Shown piece by piece: positions 1 through 13,400 of a stretch of DNA of 64,000 bases; the first letter of the stretch is position 1, and every line of letters starts with the position of its first letter. The notes under the pieces were generated by a model. It was not told where the DNA came from, made no database searches, and was given only the letters and a program-made list of their open reading frames with translations. Source of the DNA: Haliotis asinina (lineage: Eukaryota > Mollusca > Gastropoda > Lepetellida > Haliotidae); assembly GCF_037392515.1 (NCBI RefSeq), contig NC_090291.1:19756001-19820000 (forward strand), given 5' to 3'. The translations under genes were made by a program, and so were the position numbers.

Positions 1-109
1 AGGCTTGGACCAGAGTCTAAACCATTTGTACTTGATACATTATGAAACCAAATGTTTCTTCCACTGTTGCTCATCATCACATGACCTGACCATGCTGAAA
101 CATCTTCAG

Positions 110-115
110 TTTATT
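110..115 (-). terminator. Candidate polyadenylation signal AATAAA for RanBP9/10
   Basis: TTTATT on the plus strand reads AATAAA on the minus strand. It is the only canonical hexamer noticed between the stop codon and the left edge. Confidence 0.4.
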
Positions 116-679
116 CTTGATCAAGACAAAAGACATAATTTAAATGCATACACTTTATGTAAGATCTACTTATAATGCATGTTTCGTTACAACCTGTATT
201 CCTCAATACCAGCTGTGGACACAGTATATCTTGAATATCATCACTCTCGATGGTGCTGGTCAAATGTGTCCTGCCACTGATAATTTTGAAAATATTTTTG
301 AAGACTTCACTTCTTTTTAGATTAAAATTGTAAAAACTTGAGAGTTTGTGTACAAAGGGCACAGTACTGCTGCTGTCCTTGAGAGGCTAGTGCAACAGAT
401 TCTCCTCCCCTGCCTTTGTGTTGCTGCCCAGAGCACAATAAAACCTTAGATTATCACAGGTGTATCAGACACAGGACTTTGTGTCCGTGAACCTTCTATC
501 CCAGCCGTCCTTCTGGTAACCTGCTAAATGCTGCAACTTCTGAAACACTGAATGTGGCCATCATAGCCCAGCTTGCACATCCAACTGGTGGTAACATACT
601 GAAACTTCGTGTTACAAAATACACTGTACAACTGAACAGGGCGTGTTTGGGCGTTGATGATCATCCTGGGAGAACTCAT

Positions 680-1250
680 CAGCATCCTTGGTAGTCACGT
701 AGTCATGAGAGTTACTCACACAGCAACCACAGTCAGTCGTGCAGTCGCCGGAGTCACTCATGTAGTTACCAGAGTCCCTCACATAGTTACCAGAGTCATC
801 CCTGTAGTTGCTAGTCACTGACATAAAGACACTCACCTTATCACCAGTCACTCATGTAATCACCACTCACTCACTGACATCAGACATAGTCCCTTGTCAC
901 TCACACATCAACCAGAGTAACTCAAGTAATCAACAAAGTTACTCATGCAGTTGCCAATAATCACTAGTCACTCACAATGGCAACCAAAGTGGATCACATT
1001 ATCACCAGTCACTCATATGCAATCATTCACAAATTACCAGAATTACCCATAGTTGCCATAACAACCAAAGTCACTAACGTCATATCCATTCACTCACGTC
1101 ACATAATCATCAGGCACTCACATAGTAACTAGAGATACACACATAGTAACCAGAATCAGGCAGTCTCAGAATCACTCACCTAGCAACCAGACTTCCTCAC
1201 AAAGTCATTCACATAGTCACCAGTCACTCGCCTAGCAACCAGGGCCACTG
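680..1250. repeat. Degenerate minisatellite, ~21-bp unit
   Basis: Repeated variants of TCACTCACATAGTTACCAGAG with substitutions and unit-length drift. It creates a spurious minus-strand ORF at 851–612. Confidence 0.7.
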
Positions 1251-1341
1251 ACTATCAGTGCTGGGAGGGAGGAAGGCTTCAATGTTTATCAGATCGAGGC
1301 CGACCCTGTTGACATGTGTGGGTGTGACCCTAACCCTGGCA

Positions 1342-1472
1342 CTAGTGGAGAAAGTCTGATACACTGGCAAAGGCGCAAGCTCCTAGGCCCTCTTTGGACA
1401 TAAGCCTCATACACTGGGTGGCCTGAGCTATGGCTAGTTCTAATGGAGGTTGTTTCGGTAATCCATAGGATT
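1342..1472 (-). CDS. RanBP9/10 terminal coding exon 12
   Basis: Encodes [20 protein letters not shown], then a short run ending [13 protein letters not shown] and TAG at 1344–1342. This matches the family C-terminus (…QATQCLGLM…FATVEDYLH). Acceptor tcatttcag|AATCC. Confidence 0.92.
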
Positions 1473-4400
1473 CTGAAATGACAATTTTCGAAACATCAAG
1501 CACATGTTTTCACAACAAAGAAAGAACTATGCCATATCTAGCTTTATATCAGTTACTAGCTGTTGGCATTAGACAGAAGAATATAGAACAAGGTCCTAAA
1601 AGGATATGCATAATTTAAGAGCAGAGCAAATCTGCGCAAATATCAAGTGCACAAAAATGATATACAGACCTTCTCCGTTTCATGGTAGTAGCATCTATAG
1701 GTACAGTTCTTGGCAATAAAAGTCTTAAATCTAAAATGGTTTTCTTAAGGACAGACAAATATCTACACCTCTACATGTCAGCTAAAGGGATTGGCATGAT
1801 TAGCAATTCTTACCAACTAGGCTACCATCCCTAGTAGAAAGTCGTGTCAGCTAACCTTTGAGCAACATCTGACCAGCCTATCAAACGGGAGACAGACAGA
1901 TTTAACCAATCAGACACTGGCTACTTGTTAGGGTTCAGCAGGACTTACAATGTGGCCTTTGGATTTTCTGTTCCCCATACACTGATAGTGACCTCTCAAC
2001 AAACGAAATTCTGCATAATACACAGATATTTGATCTGCAGTATCTACGCTTTGGGGTTTCTGATGACATAATTACTATTTCTACAAGATAACATCCTAGA
2101 ATGTTGAAAAAAAAATCTCTGACTGTTTACTCATTTTGAATAATGGGTTCTCCATGAGTATAATTGAGAAACGATCATGCGGAAAACAGCATTGGGAATC
2201 GTTTGTGTGTTTGAGGTAAAGGTTCCAACGGTATGTGAATATGTTAAAATTCATGATTATGTAAGCTGTGTTCTGATTGGTTAATGCAGATGGTCAGCAG
2301 ATGCAAGCTTCTACTAGGGTTTGTTAGGTGCAGTATAGCAGTGTAACTTAGACTGGACTGTAGTCTCTTGTGTACTAACCTAGAATGGCACTATTGAGGG
2401 CAGCACACACAGGTTCCCTCTGCACTGGCTGCAGCTGCACCCCCACAGGACTGCTCCAAGGGTCGGCGTAGGCTAACAAGCTAAAGGCATCCTGCAGACA
2501 ACAACATGTGTAGTTCACCTTCTTCTATCTGTCCTCTTGTCAAACAGTTTGGAGTTTACAAAATAGGCATCAGATGACAGTGACTGAGGTGGTATTAACA
2601 AAGCTTATCAGTATTTCAGCTTGATTGTCCCATGCCTAGAAACAAGATCGCTAACAGGAATTCAAAATCCCAATCAGTTGTTTGGCGTGAGTAAAGAGTG
2701 CAATACTGTACAGAGAAATCTGGTGTCTTGACAGACTGAGGCAATAATGTTCAGTAACAAGAGCAAAAAGGACAAAGAATGTTCTGGGTAGCAGAAGGAC
2801 AATGACAGTCTCATTAGTGTGTCGGGTCTGATACTGTTATAATCAGCTTTTCAACCTCAGCACAGAATCATCATTCTATATCAGACAACCAGCCACTTGC
2901 TTGAACACTTACTTGTAATGCTTTTTTGTTTGCATCATTCTTGCCATACTGCCTGCGGAGGTGTATACTCATGGTCTTCAGATCCCGGCCAAACTGAAGC
3001 ATCTTTTGTACAGCAGCCTGACTGCCTCCACACATCTGTCTGCGACTTGAGGGGGAGTCTACCTCTACAACATCCAGCGTTCCACCACATCAATACATAA
3101 CCTGACGAATGACTCCAATCAATCCTCCAGAACATTCCATTTGAAACAAGAGGGAAACAGGTTGTCATCTAAATATTGAAAAGTTCAATTTCCTTGTGCA
3201 AATCGTGTTTTGATTGTTATATCATACCACTGGACACATGTTAAACAGAAGCGGCACTGAGTTTACGCCAAGGTAAAGTGTGTATTGCACATGCGTAATC
3301 CTCAATATACCTCGTGTACCTGTAACAACCAAGTGTATTCGTCTACATTCCAAGCCCCACCTACTTGTCACAAATGCACTTACTGTGCAGGCTCATTTAA
3401 TACATGTCAAGCAGTACCTTACATGACTTGAGGGAGAACCCACCTCTAAAACAGCCAGTGTTCCACCATACCAATACACAACTACCTATCACTCTGTGAG
3501 AGAGAAAGTGAATACACTCGATCCTAGGCAACTAGCAACAGTACATTACACAAAACACGAGCAACCGTATTCAAAACCTTCAGAGTTTTCAAGGTACCTA
3601 CCAACCTTTCCAAGCTTAACAATCAGAATCCTAGAGAACAAGGGTGGGGTAGCTCTATGGATTTGCAACTTCTTTATTGTAATATTTGTGATGCATAACC
3701 AACCACAGGAGACAGTTAGTAATGGACAACCATGCCTTGACATAGGCTCACTGGAAAACATCCAGTATTAGTTTTAACAGGGCTTCTGTTAAATAGTAAG
3801 TGCGAGTCCAAGTAAGATGCAGTCAAACTTCAATGCAGAGAAATTTGGTACTGGAGTCTCAATCTCTTAGCAACACAGCTGAAAACAGAACTTCTTGGGG
3901 ATCATCCATGAAGTCATTGAAAGACCTATTCTGAGGGCCTGACTCTGCTTTGGAATCTTACAACCACGTCTTAATATCTAATGGAGTTCTTCCATCTGGA
4001 ATACTATTTATCAAGGCATCCAGATTATTACGACTCATGAAGAACAGGATCAGGTGGTCAGGCTCACTGACTTGGTTATCACATGTCATATATCCCAACT
4101 GCATAGGTCAATGATCATGTTGTTGATCACTCTACTGTAAGGTAATATCAATTATTTACAGACCACTGCCATATAGTTGGAATATTGCTGAGTGCAGCAT
4201 AAAACTGAACTGACTCACTCACTCACTCACAAGGCATTACACCATAAGACAAAAACAGATGGAGTAGAAACATTTCCAATAAATACCATTTGAAGATAAC
4301 AAAAACATCACAATGGACATCCAACACTATCCGTATTTGTCCAACTTGAAGTCATCTTACCCATATCTTCATCATCACATGGGTGAGAGTTTCCATTCAT

Positions 4401-7400
4401 GCACACCGATCCCCCTGATGTGCCATTGGTTATCACACCATCCTCTACATGACCTTCGCTCATTTCAACGTCATCATTGTCAATTAGTCGTGAACTGCCG
4501 TTCATTGACACGTGATCAGAGTTTGCAGCGTTCATCTCCTCCTCCGCCCGACGAGAGTCTGACTGATTGTGGGAATTTTGGGAGGAGCTGCCTGAGCTGT
4601 GACTTTTTGTGGATGAGCGGCTTGGACTGCTGCTCCCTGACCCCCCAGACGTTCTCTGGGGGTGGAGTGTGTTCCCGCCACACCCATAATGCACTGGGCT
4701 CATGCTCGGAGAAGACCGACTGCTACCACTACTGTGTCTGGATTTAGGGCTTCGGATTGCAGCACCGCGCACTTCACTGTCTGTTCCATTGACCATCTCG
4801 ATAAACTGTCTGCACTTGAGTGTGAAAAGAAGGTTGGGATTCCTCTCCAGGAGTCCCGGATACAACTGTTGGGTGGCATCAATGGCTTCACCCATTCGTC
4901 CTGCCAGCACCAGCTTCTGGATTCCTGCACAATACAAAATAAAATGAACATCTCAAGTAAAAAAACTTGACATGAAAGGTAAGTGTTCATTATCTTGACA
5001 TTGTAAAAGATTCAAAACCTATGGCAGCATGCATCAAGGGCCAATACAATGTTTAAATTGTCACTTACAATGACAAAGAAGACACACAATTACAAGACAG
5101 GTAACACATCAGTGGTGAATGAGTACTTATTGATTAAATCAACATTCCATATACCACAGCAGTGTGTAAATACTCATTCTCATCCCACAGAGGTTACTTG
5201 TCATATCTTCCTACATACAAACCCCAGTTCTGATATGGCCCTCTCATGGTGCGAGTGTTCAGGGTTTGTGAATGGTTGCAATCAGACTTTCTTGTGCAGT
5301 CAGTGACGTCGTTTCAAAAGTGATCATTCGCAAGACCCTGGTAATTTCCATTTGCTTCGGGAAATCTAGGACCTCTTCTAGGTTGCAAGCTAGGGACAAG
5401 CTAGCCATAGTCTTGTGTGTCACACCAACACATGTCCTGACAGATGAGGGATATTTGTGGTCCCATAGTTGCTTGTATTAGTCAAGTTGGATCGAAGTTA
5501 ATGTAACATGTGTTCTGATTGGATAGAAAGAAAGGAGATAATTCATGTTGTAATTTTTGCCACTTGGATATTTTATGAGAACCAGGAGATATGCCTGTTT
5601 TAGAACAGATGTTCATAGGAACATATGACAAGAAACCTCTGTGGGAAGAGAATGGTAAATACTGGGCCATCAACTGGTTGATAACGTGAGCACCAAATGA
5701 TATTGCTTGGCTACAGTAAAACACAGGTGTGAGAAAACACTGGACACTGTTTTCCTGGAATGATAGGGGAACAGTCTCCCACAGAATCCCAAGAGGGATA
5801 ACAGCTACAGTCATGATTGTGGCAATTATTGGGAAATGAAGATTCTATAATTCGCCATTTGTAAACCATGGGAGAGTGCAGCACATATTCCTTTCAGATA
5901 CTTCACAGACTTGGGAGCAAAACATTCCAAGGAAAGACTCATTTACTCGTTCAATTAATGTCCAGAGCGAACATGAAGGTCCATGCAAATATTATCATAA
6001 GTTCAATAATGCCTTTATACATATGCTTCCAATGAGAAAACAATACAATCAGCTAGACAGCTATAAGAGATACATGCACATCACATACAACCTACAATGG
6101 AGTGTAACCAGCAGAACACAATTCGCAACATATTATTAAACATTACTCTGTCTGTTCTTGATGGAAGCGAGATCTTCATCTATGGGCTGATTGGTGCTCT
6201 TGGTGAAAGCTTCTGCTGTTGAGCAATAGCCATGGTGGACTAGGTATGTAGACACAATCCTGAACACAAGAAATGTAAATTCAAAACCCTCTTTCAATCA
6301 TGTCTTAGTCATATACGACAAAATACTGAAAACACTAATTACTCCTTGAACTTAACTTTAATTTAGTGACAAAAGTTCAAATTTCAGTTACAAAGTCCTA
6401 ATGATGACAAGAAACACTCATAACAGATGATAGATTAACTATAGTGACATAAAACAATCAGGTTTTTTTTAACTTCTTTTGAATGGTATATTAAGGATCA
6501 ATCCTTCTCTTAGGAGTGAAGGAGTATAAACCAGTGCTCCTTGGAGCACTGTAAATTAGAAGATGACACATCCCCCTGGCTCCTGCATATTTGAAAGAGC
6601 AAATCATCTGACAGTTACCTGATGTCTTTTTAGACTAAGTTTGAATTGTTTTCCATGGAAATCATGAAAAATATAAATGCCATATATTTGCAAACAGCAA
6701 AAGACACCACTTCTAGATCGTTCTCATCTATCTGACAAGATCTGATATCAAATGGTTTTCAAGTTGTGCTCTGAAAATGAAAGTCACCCCTCCCTTTGAC
6801 ACTAAGTTGAAATCATTTCCATAGAAACCAAGAAAAATAAAAATGACAAAATCTGGAAAAGACACCATGTTAGGTGATGTTTAATGTATGTGCCAATTTC
6901 TGGTAAAAAATATTGAACGGTTTTGTAGTTGTGCACCGGAAACAAAATGATTACAGACAGACAGACAGACAGACAGACAAGGTGTCGACTATATTATGCC
7001 AGGGGGCTAAAAATGAAATCAGTAGTAAAGAGAAATAACTGTTCCATGTAACCTTACTTTCAAAGTTTACAGCAATATCAAAAGTGTATGTTTTCTACTA
7101 CTTGCTCATATGAAGACATCATCTTTCCAAAGAAAATTAACAACAAAAACTGGGATTATGTGACATATAACACAATTCTAGGCACTATGCAGTAATAAAG
7201 TGACCAAGTGGTGTTTTAAGAGGTATTTCTGATAGACTTGTGTGCAGCGTGATTAACAACTGATGTTTATTCATATCAAACTGGGAAGACTTGATACAGT
7301 GAGCGAGTAAGTGAGTTTAGCTTTACGCAGCTTTTTAGCAATATTCCAGCAATATCATGGCGGGGGACACCAGAAAATGGGCTTCACACATTGTACCCAT

Positions 7401-10400
7401 GTGGGTGATCGAACCCGGGTCTTCGGCGTGACGAGCGAACGCTTTATCCACTAGGCTACCCCAGCACCCCTGACTATCTTAGATGCAGTTGGTAACATCA
7501 TTTGACCTTGTTTCAAGCACCAGGGTTTGATTTCAAGTTTTACGCCGCATTCAGTAATGCTGAACTGAAAGTATGACTGGAGTCAGTCTGTAAATAACTG
7601 AGCCTGGGCCAGACAATCCAGTGATCAACAACATAAGCATCGATCTGTACAATTGGAAACTGATGACGTGTGAACAAAGACAGCGAAACTGACCACCTCT
7701 TACAACAAGCAAAGTCACCTTTTATGGCAAGTATGGGTTGCTGAAGGCCTTTTCTACCCCGGACCTTCACAGATTGGTTCGATTTCAAACCCTAGCCATT
7801 TATAGGGGATGCCAACAACTTAACAGCTTCCTTCAGCTATAACATGTTGGGCACTTGCTTCAACAAATGTTACCTTTCAGTGTTACTCATGTCAGTGTTC
7901 ACTGTTAGAAATATCTGAAGGTAAAAATGTAACTACCATTACTATCACAAGAGGTGTAAAGAAATATTTCTGTCAGTATACCTAATACCTTCCGTTTTAT
8001 TACAAAATGGAAACCCCAAAGGAATGACAATGCTGACCTGTGTAGAGCAGCTGACCATTCCCCTCGTCGATCAGACACTGGGAAACGAGAGATGGTGAGG
8101 CCAGTCTTCATTCTCCATTCCTGTACAAAACAGGGTTAACGTTAGATGAACTCTACATACCAGGCATAGACATCTACAGCTATGAACTGTGGAAACAGTA
8201 AGACAGCAAAAATGTTGGATTCTGCAAATTACAGTGTCTGGACTAGCCAGGCACTCCTTTCACTAAGCACCTTTACTTAGGTTAACTTTACCTACCATTC
8301 TTTAACACTGCACTAAGGTTACCTTAATGACTTATGACCAACTCAGTGCTTTGTGAAAGGAGGCCCAGGCCAGCTAGTTAATGACCCATAAACCTGTGTC
8401 TTTTTGGCTTGATATTTAGTAATACACTCAGCAACGGTACATCTATGTGACTGACATTACAACCAATAACCCAAGCCAAGTCACCAAGCTTAATCACTCA
8501 ATCATAAAGACGCCAGTGTCAGCTGTAGTGTACTGACCTTCATGTAATCTTCTATGTCAAAGACAAAGGGACTCTGTCCAAAGTTGGCCTCCACTACTTC
8601 TCCAGGAGTCTGCAGACCCACAGTTGGGTAAAGCTTGGGCTGTAACACAAACCAAAGTCACGGATGAAAATCAGGAATTAGTGAATGAACATAAAGAACA
8701 TTTACCAGGGATTGGGAAAGGCAGGGGCCATGGGCCATTTTGCTCATTAGAAGGAACAATTGGCCATTAAAATTTTGAAGTTTATGATTGATACAAGGGC
8801 AGTGGCCCACTCTAGATTCAGAAAATGGCTAATAACCCTGAAAATGGCCCATAGTCAAAGTTTTCTTTCCCAGTCCCTTATTTATATGCAATATCCTGCA
8901 CTGATCACAGAGCATACTGCTTCTTCCATCCGTTCATATACACAAATTGTGTGTGTAAAATGTCAGAAATATTTCCACCTTAGCATCACCTAATTGATAT
9001 CAGAACACAATGATCAAAACAAGTGTCCATTAGTTATGTCCCCTTCATCACAAACTGCACCATAATGTCTTAAAAAAGCATGAAAGGATGCAGGCTCAAG
9101 TTGGTTATCACAGGGCTCCTGATAATTTTTCAACATGTGGAGTATGTATGCCTTATATTTTCTATATAAGAATACTAGGAAAAGTCAAGAGTACATTTAG
9201 AGTAATCTTGTGTTTCATTTCATATATGAACAACATTGCTACCCTTGTATAGACAGGTTAATACACAATAAAGCAACGCTTTTTCAGATAAACAGGCACA
9301 TAAATGATTCTAAGACCGAACACCATTGCTGTGGTGTGTATCTGGTACGTTTTCTGATTTCTTTCCTACCGTATCATGCATATGTTCTATCCATACTTAT
9401 GCAAATATGGCCTTTATGTGGAGCCCTGGTCACCATGAAAATATTACCTTAGTTAAGGATTGTCAACTACGGAACAACGGCACCCAATTCAGACTCAAAA
9501 TCCATACATATGGATCCCGACACAGGTAAGGGAGGCAACTCCGTAAGCTAGTCAAGACTCATGGGGTATGTGAGTCCCAAATACATAAATACATTTGGTA
9601 AACATCAACAAGTGTCTGTGAATAATGAATACTTACTGGGAGATCTGTACAAGCAACACCTGAAACAGAAGACAAACAGCATTGAGAATCTGGACCTGAA
9701 TCTGCCAGACAACAACTGAAATTTAACATAATATGTCTGAAATGTGAATGAAAGTTTGAAACTACGTTTTTATGGCATTTTGGGCAATATTTCAGCCATG
9801 ACAGTGTGACTATCTGGATCTTTGGTACGATGAGTAAACGCTTTGGACACAAGGCTTGCCCACCAACACTAGAATGAAACTGTGACAATTATCATCATCC
9901 AATATCAATTTACATGAAAAATTATGTTCACTATAGTTTTGTATTACAAGTGATGTCACCATTTCTACTTTAATCACAAACATTACTAGTAATTAATCTT
10001 TCTCAACATCAAAAGGGTATGATGAGATGAAATATACAGGATAGTCCGAAAGACTAATGCATAGATGATTACAAAAATGAACAAATGCGAGCCTACCTAA
10101 GTTTACGCCGTTTTTGGTGTAGAAACAAGTGTTGTCAATGAGGTTGAGGCAGCAGCCAATCACATCGCCTGTTGTGAAAGTTGGACCATATGGTTGGCCA
10201 GTTCCACAGGAACAGAACGAGTTGCCATCATCACCATGGTAACCATAGGAATGTTTGTCCCAACCTGAAATAACGAATTTAAGATGAAGGATAAAAACAA
10301 TGGGAAGTACACCCAAACCTAGTTCAGTTGAAATACATGCAAAATCTGTTTACTGTTTGACAACACAGTCTGCAGTATTATGTTATCACGTCATTTTCCT

Positions 10401-13400
10401 ATTTGCACTTAAGATTTCAATGTTTTGGGTATGTCAAAGTTACAAAAACTGATAAATAAAATATACATAGGAACTAGTTCCTGACATGAATATCTATCTG
10501 AAAAAATAAATAAATGTATGTAGGTAAACCCATTTGGCCTTTTTGATCAACTTAGAAACACAAGACATTCAATCTAAACACACAAGAAGGCATGTATTAA
10601 AAAATGCAAGACTCAGAATTACACACAAAGAATACAGGGACAGAATAAAAGCGTATCTCTGAAACAATTCCTTACATAAACATTTCTGACGCGTAAATAT
10701 ATGAACGTTTGAAAGACTGTTGATTTAACCATTTTGCAAAGAGAAGAAATGTGAGTAAAAAAATATGATACATGGGAGTAACTTGAAGCAGCATTATTCC
10801 ACCGTGACAGTATACTGTGTAGATTCTGAACAGGAACAACAACAAAACTGAACCATATTGCAGTACACAAATCCTACCTGGCAGCCGGTTCATGTTGACC
10901 CCCTGGGTAGAGAGACCAATGCCCATATATCTGTAAGACACAAACAGAAACATCAGAACTGTGGCACTTCATGTGTGTGTTAGTTAAAGGGAAGTATTTT
11001 CATGTTGATTTTCCATGTCTGTATCTCAAATTCCAAAATTGCTGATTCAGCAAAAAGTTCACTCGCCTACTCCTTCCCCCATCGCACTTCAACATATTGC
11101 CTTGTCAAAAGACCACTGATGAGTCTTCAAATTAGGTTACATACAAGGAGTGCTATTGCAAAGCCACAGTTCATACACATAGACATCATATTCTGAGATC
11201 AGTCATTCTGACTGGCTGATTTCATACACATGAGAAACAAAATTCAGTTCTAAGTTGGTGAAGAGCAAGATCAAGATGGCAACGTCCCTTCCAGTCTGAG
11301 GTAATGGACTTGCTAGCTCATCGTAGAAAATCTGATGCTCTAATTCCCATGTGGTTTACAAATATAACAATAACACCAGTTCTATCGAGTTAAATTCAAC
11401 ATCAGAGGGGACGTACAAATATGCTACTCATCAGATGTACATATAGACAACAGACAGCAATAATATGGAAATATAAAAATATACAGCATATAAAGAGAAA
11501 ATGCACAGGGTTTGTACTGGTTAAATAATATATAAGGTAACAGGAATAATAGCCTGCAACGTGAGTGTGGGCAGCTGTGACCACACATTTCACAAAAGAC
11601 TTAGGACAACCGATTGTATTCATATCTCATTCATTTGTAGCATGTGTAGACACTTGAATCCAGAAATGTACAGTGTTCTGAGGAGGTAAGGCAGGAGGGT
11701 TGATGGTCACCTGCATGAGAGACAGCCAACAAAGTCCTTTTAACATAGTATGTACTTTGGTACAGGCAGAAGTTGGAAATTCTGTGACCATTCCTGATGT
11801 CCATGACAGTGACATTGCTGTGTTACTTCTAATAGAGTCGTAAAACTATAATTACTCACTCCAGCAAAGCTTTTGAGTTCATACTTTACAATCAACATTA
11901 CAATGTTTTAAGATGCACAAAACCATGACCAGTTATAAGGATTACTATAAATGATAATAGTATAAACAACAAAAAACATAAAATTGAGTGAGTACAGTTT
12001 TATGCCACTTTCAGCAATATTCCAATATGTCCTGAGATGGGAACTGGCTTTAAATGTAGCACCCAAGTAGGGAATCAATCCCCCTATCAGACCTTGTCAA
12101 CAAGGCTACCTCAAATAGTCATAATAGCAAGTCATCAGAAGATGACATATCCCCCTGGCTCCCACACATTTGAAAGAACAAATCATCTCACAGTTACTTG
12201 ATGGTTCTTTTTAGACTAAGTTTGAATCATTTCCATAGAAAAAAAAAAGAAAAATGATAAATCACAAGAATCTGCAAATAGCAAAAGGCACCACATTCGG
12301 GTCTGCCTCACATTTTGCTGACAGATATTAAGAAGTTTTTGAGTTGTGCTCCGGAAACGAAACACACCCCTCCGAAGTTCAAATAGTTTCCATGGAAACC
12401 GAGAAAATAAAAAATCACTAAAACCTGTAAAAAGCAAGAGGCACCAATTTTGGTTCTGATTGATATATCTACCATATTTTGCACCAACATATTGAACGGT
12501 TTTTGAGTTAAACTCTGGAAATGAAGCCCACCTCACCCATTACTTTAAGTTCGAACATTTCCATGAAAACCAAGAAAAATATATATAAAAAAAATCTATG
12601 AATAGCTAAAGGCACAACCTCAGCTTAAGTTTGTTATGTTTGTTTTGGTCTAAAAGTATTGAACGGTTTTTGTGTTTCACTCCGGAAACAAAATGATTAC
12701 GGACAGATAGACAGACGAGGTGACGACCTGGTATTAAAAGCACCATGATCCTGACATCAGATCAGATTGACTTCTTGATCTGTATTTTCAGCTCCCTAGG
12801 GATCATACAACACTCTAAAATATCCTCAACAAATGGCACAATAAACACAGTCCCTGTTGTTATTTCAAACCATGTCACACACTGTAAATGCTCTGAATAA
12901 TTTATATCAGGCTACCTAATGCCATTAAGGATATTGACTGTAAATGAACACCAAGTAGCAAGCGATAACAAATTATCCATCCTTGATTTTGTCTGAAGTA
13001 CACTTTGCCTCTCAATAATTCATTTCACGAAGTACATTCTTTCTATAGCCATGAGTTTATGGCATGTTATATATCAATGACAATCATTCCGATATTTTTG
13101 CGATTGTGTAACAACCATAAAATGCTAACCATGTGTTTGCTACAGCTGACATGTGATTACACCACTTAGATCAACAATCTTTCTTTGATGTAACCCGCCC
13201 AACAATGAGAAAAACCATCCTTTGTTTGGCGGTGTTTTATAATTCCTTTCCCTTCCCATACAATATTTAACCCAGCATGTCAGTCTGTCTTTTCATGATC
13301 TTTCACCTGTCTGGATAAAAACCTACCTAACATCCTATAACTGGGACACGCTGCCCAAAACAGTTACGGCTTATAGGTCATACCTGTACAACCAGACAAG

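Larger units (their letters stand above)
110..1341 (-). other. Probable 3' UTR of the RanBP9/10 gene, with degenerate ~21-bp tandem repeats
   Basis: Downstream of the TAG. The nearest canonical AATAAA on the minus strand is at 115–110, giving a 3' UTR of about 1.2 kb if used. Between about 680 and 1250 there is a degenerate tandem array with units like CACTCACATAGTTACCAGAGT. The end of the transcript is inferred; nothing coding is seen. Confidence 0.45.

Noticed and set aside
612..851. 79-codon minus-strand ORF (SGNY/SGD repeats) beyond the RanBP9/10 stop
   Set aside because: Product of the degenerate 21-bp repeat in the 3' flank; no splice or family support.
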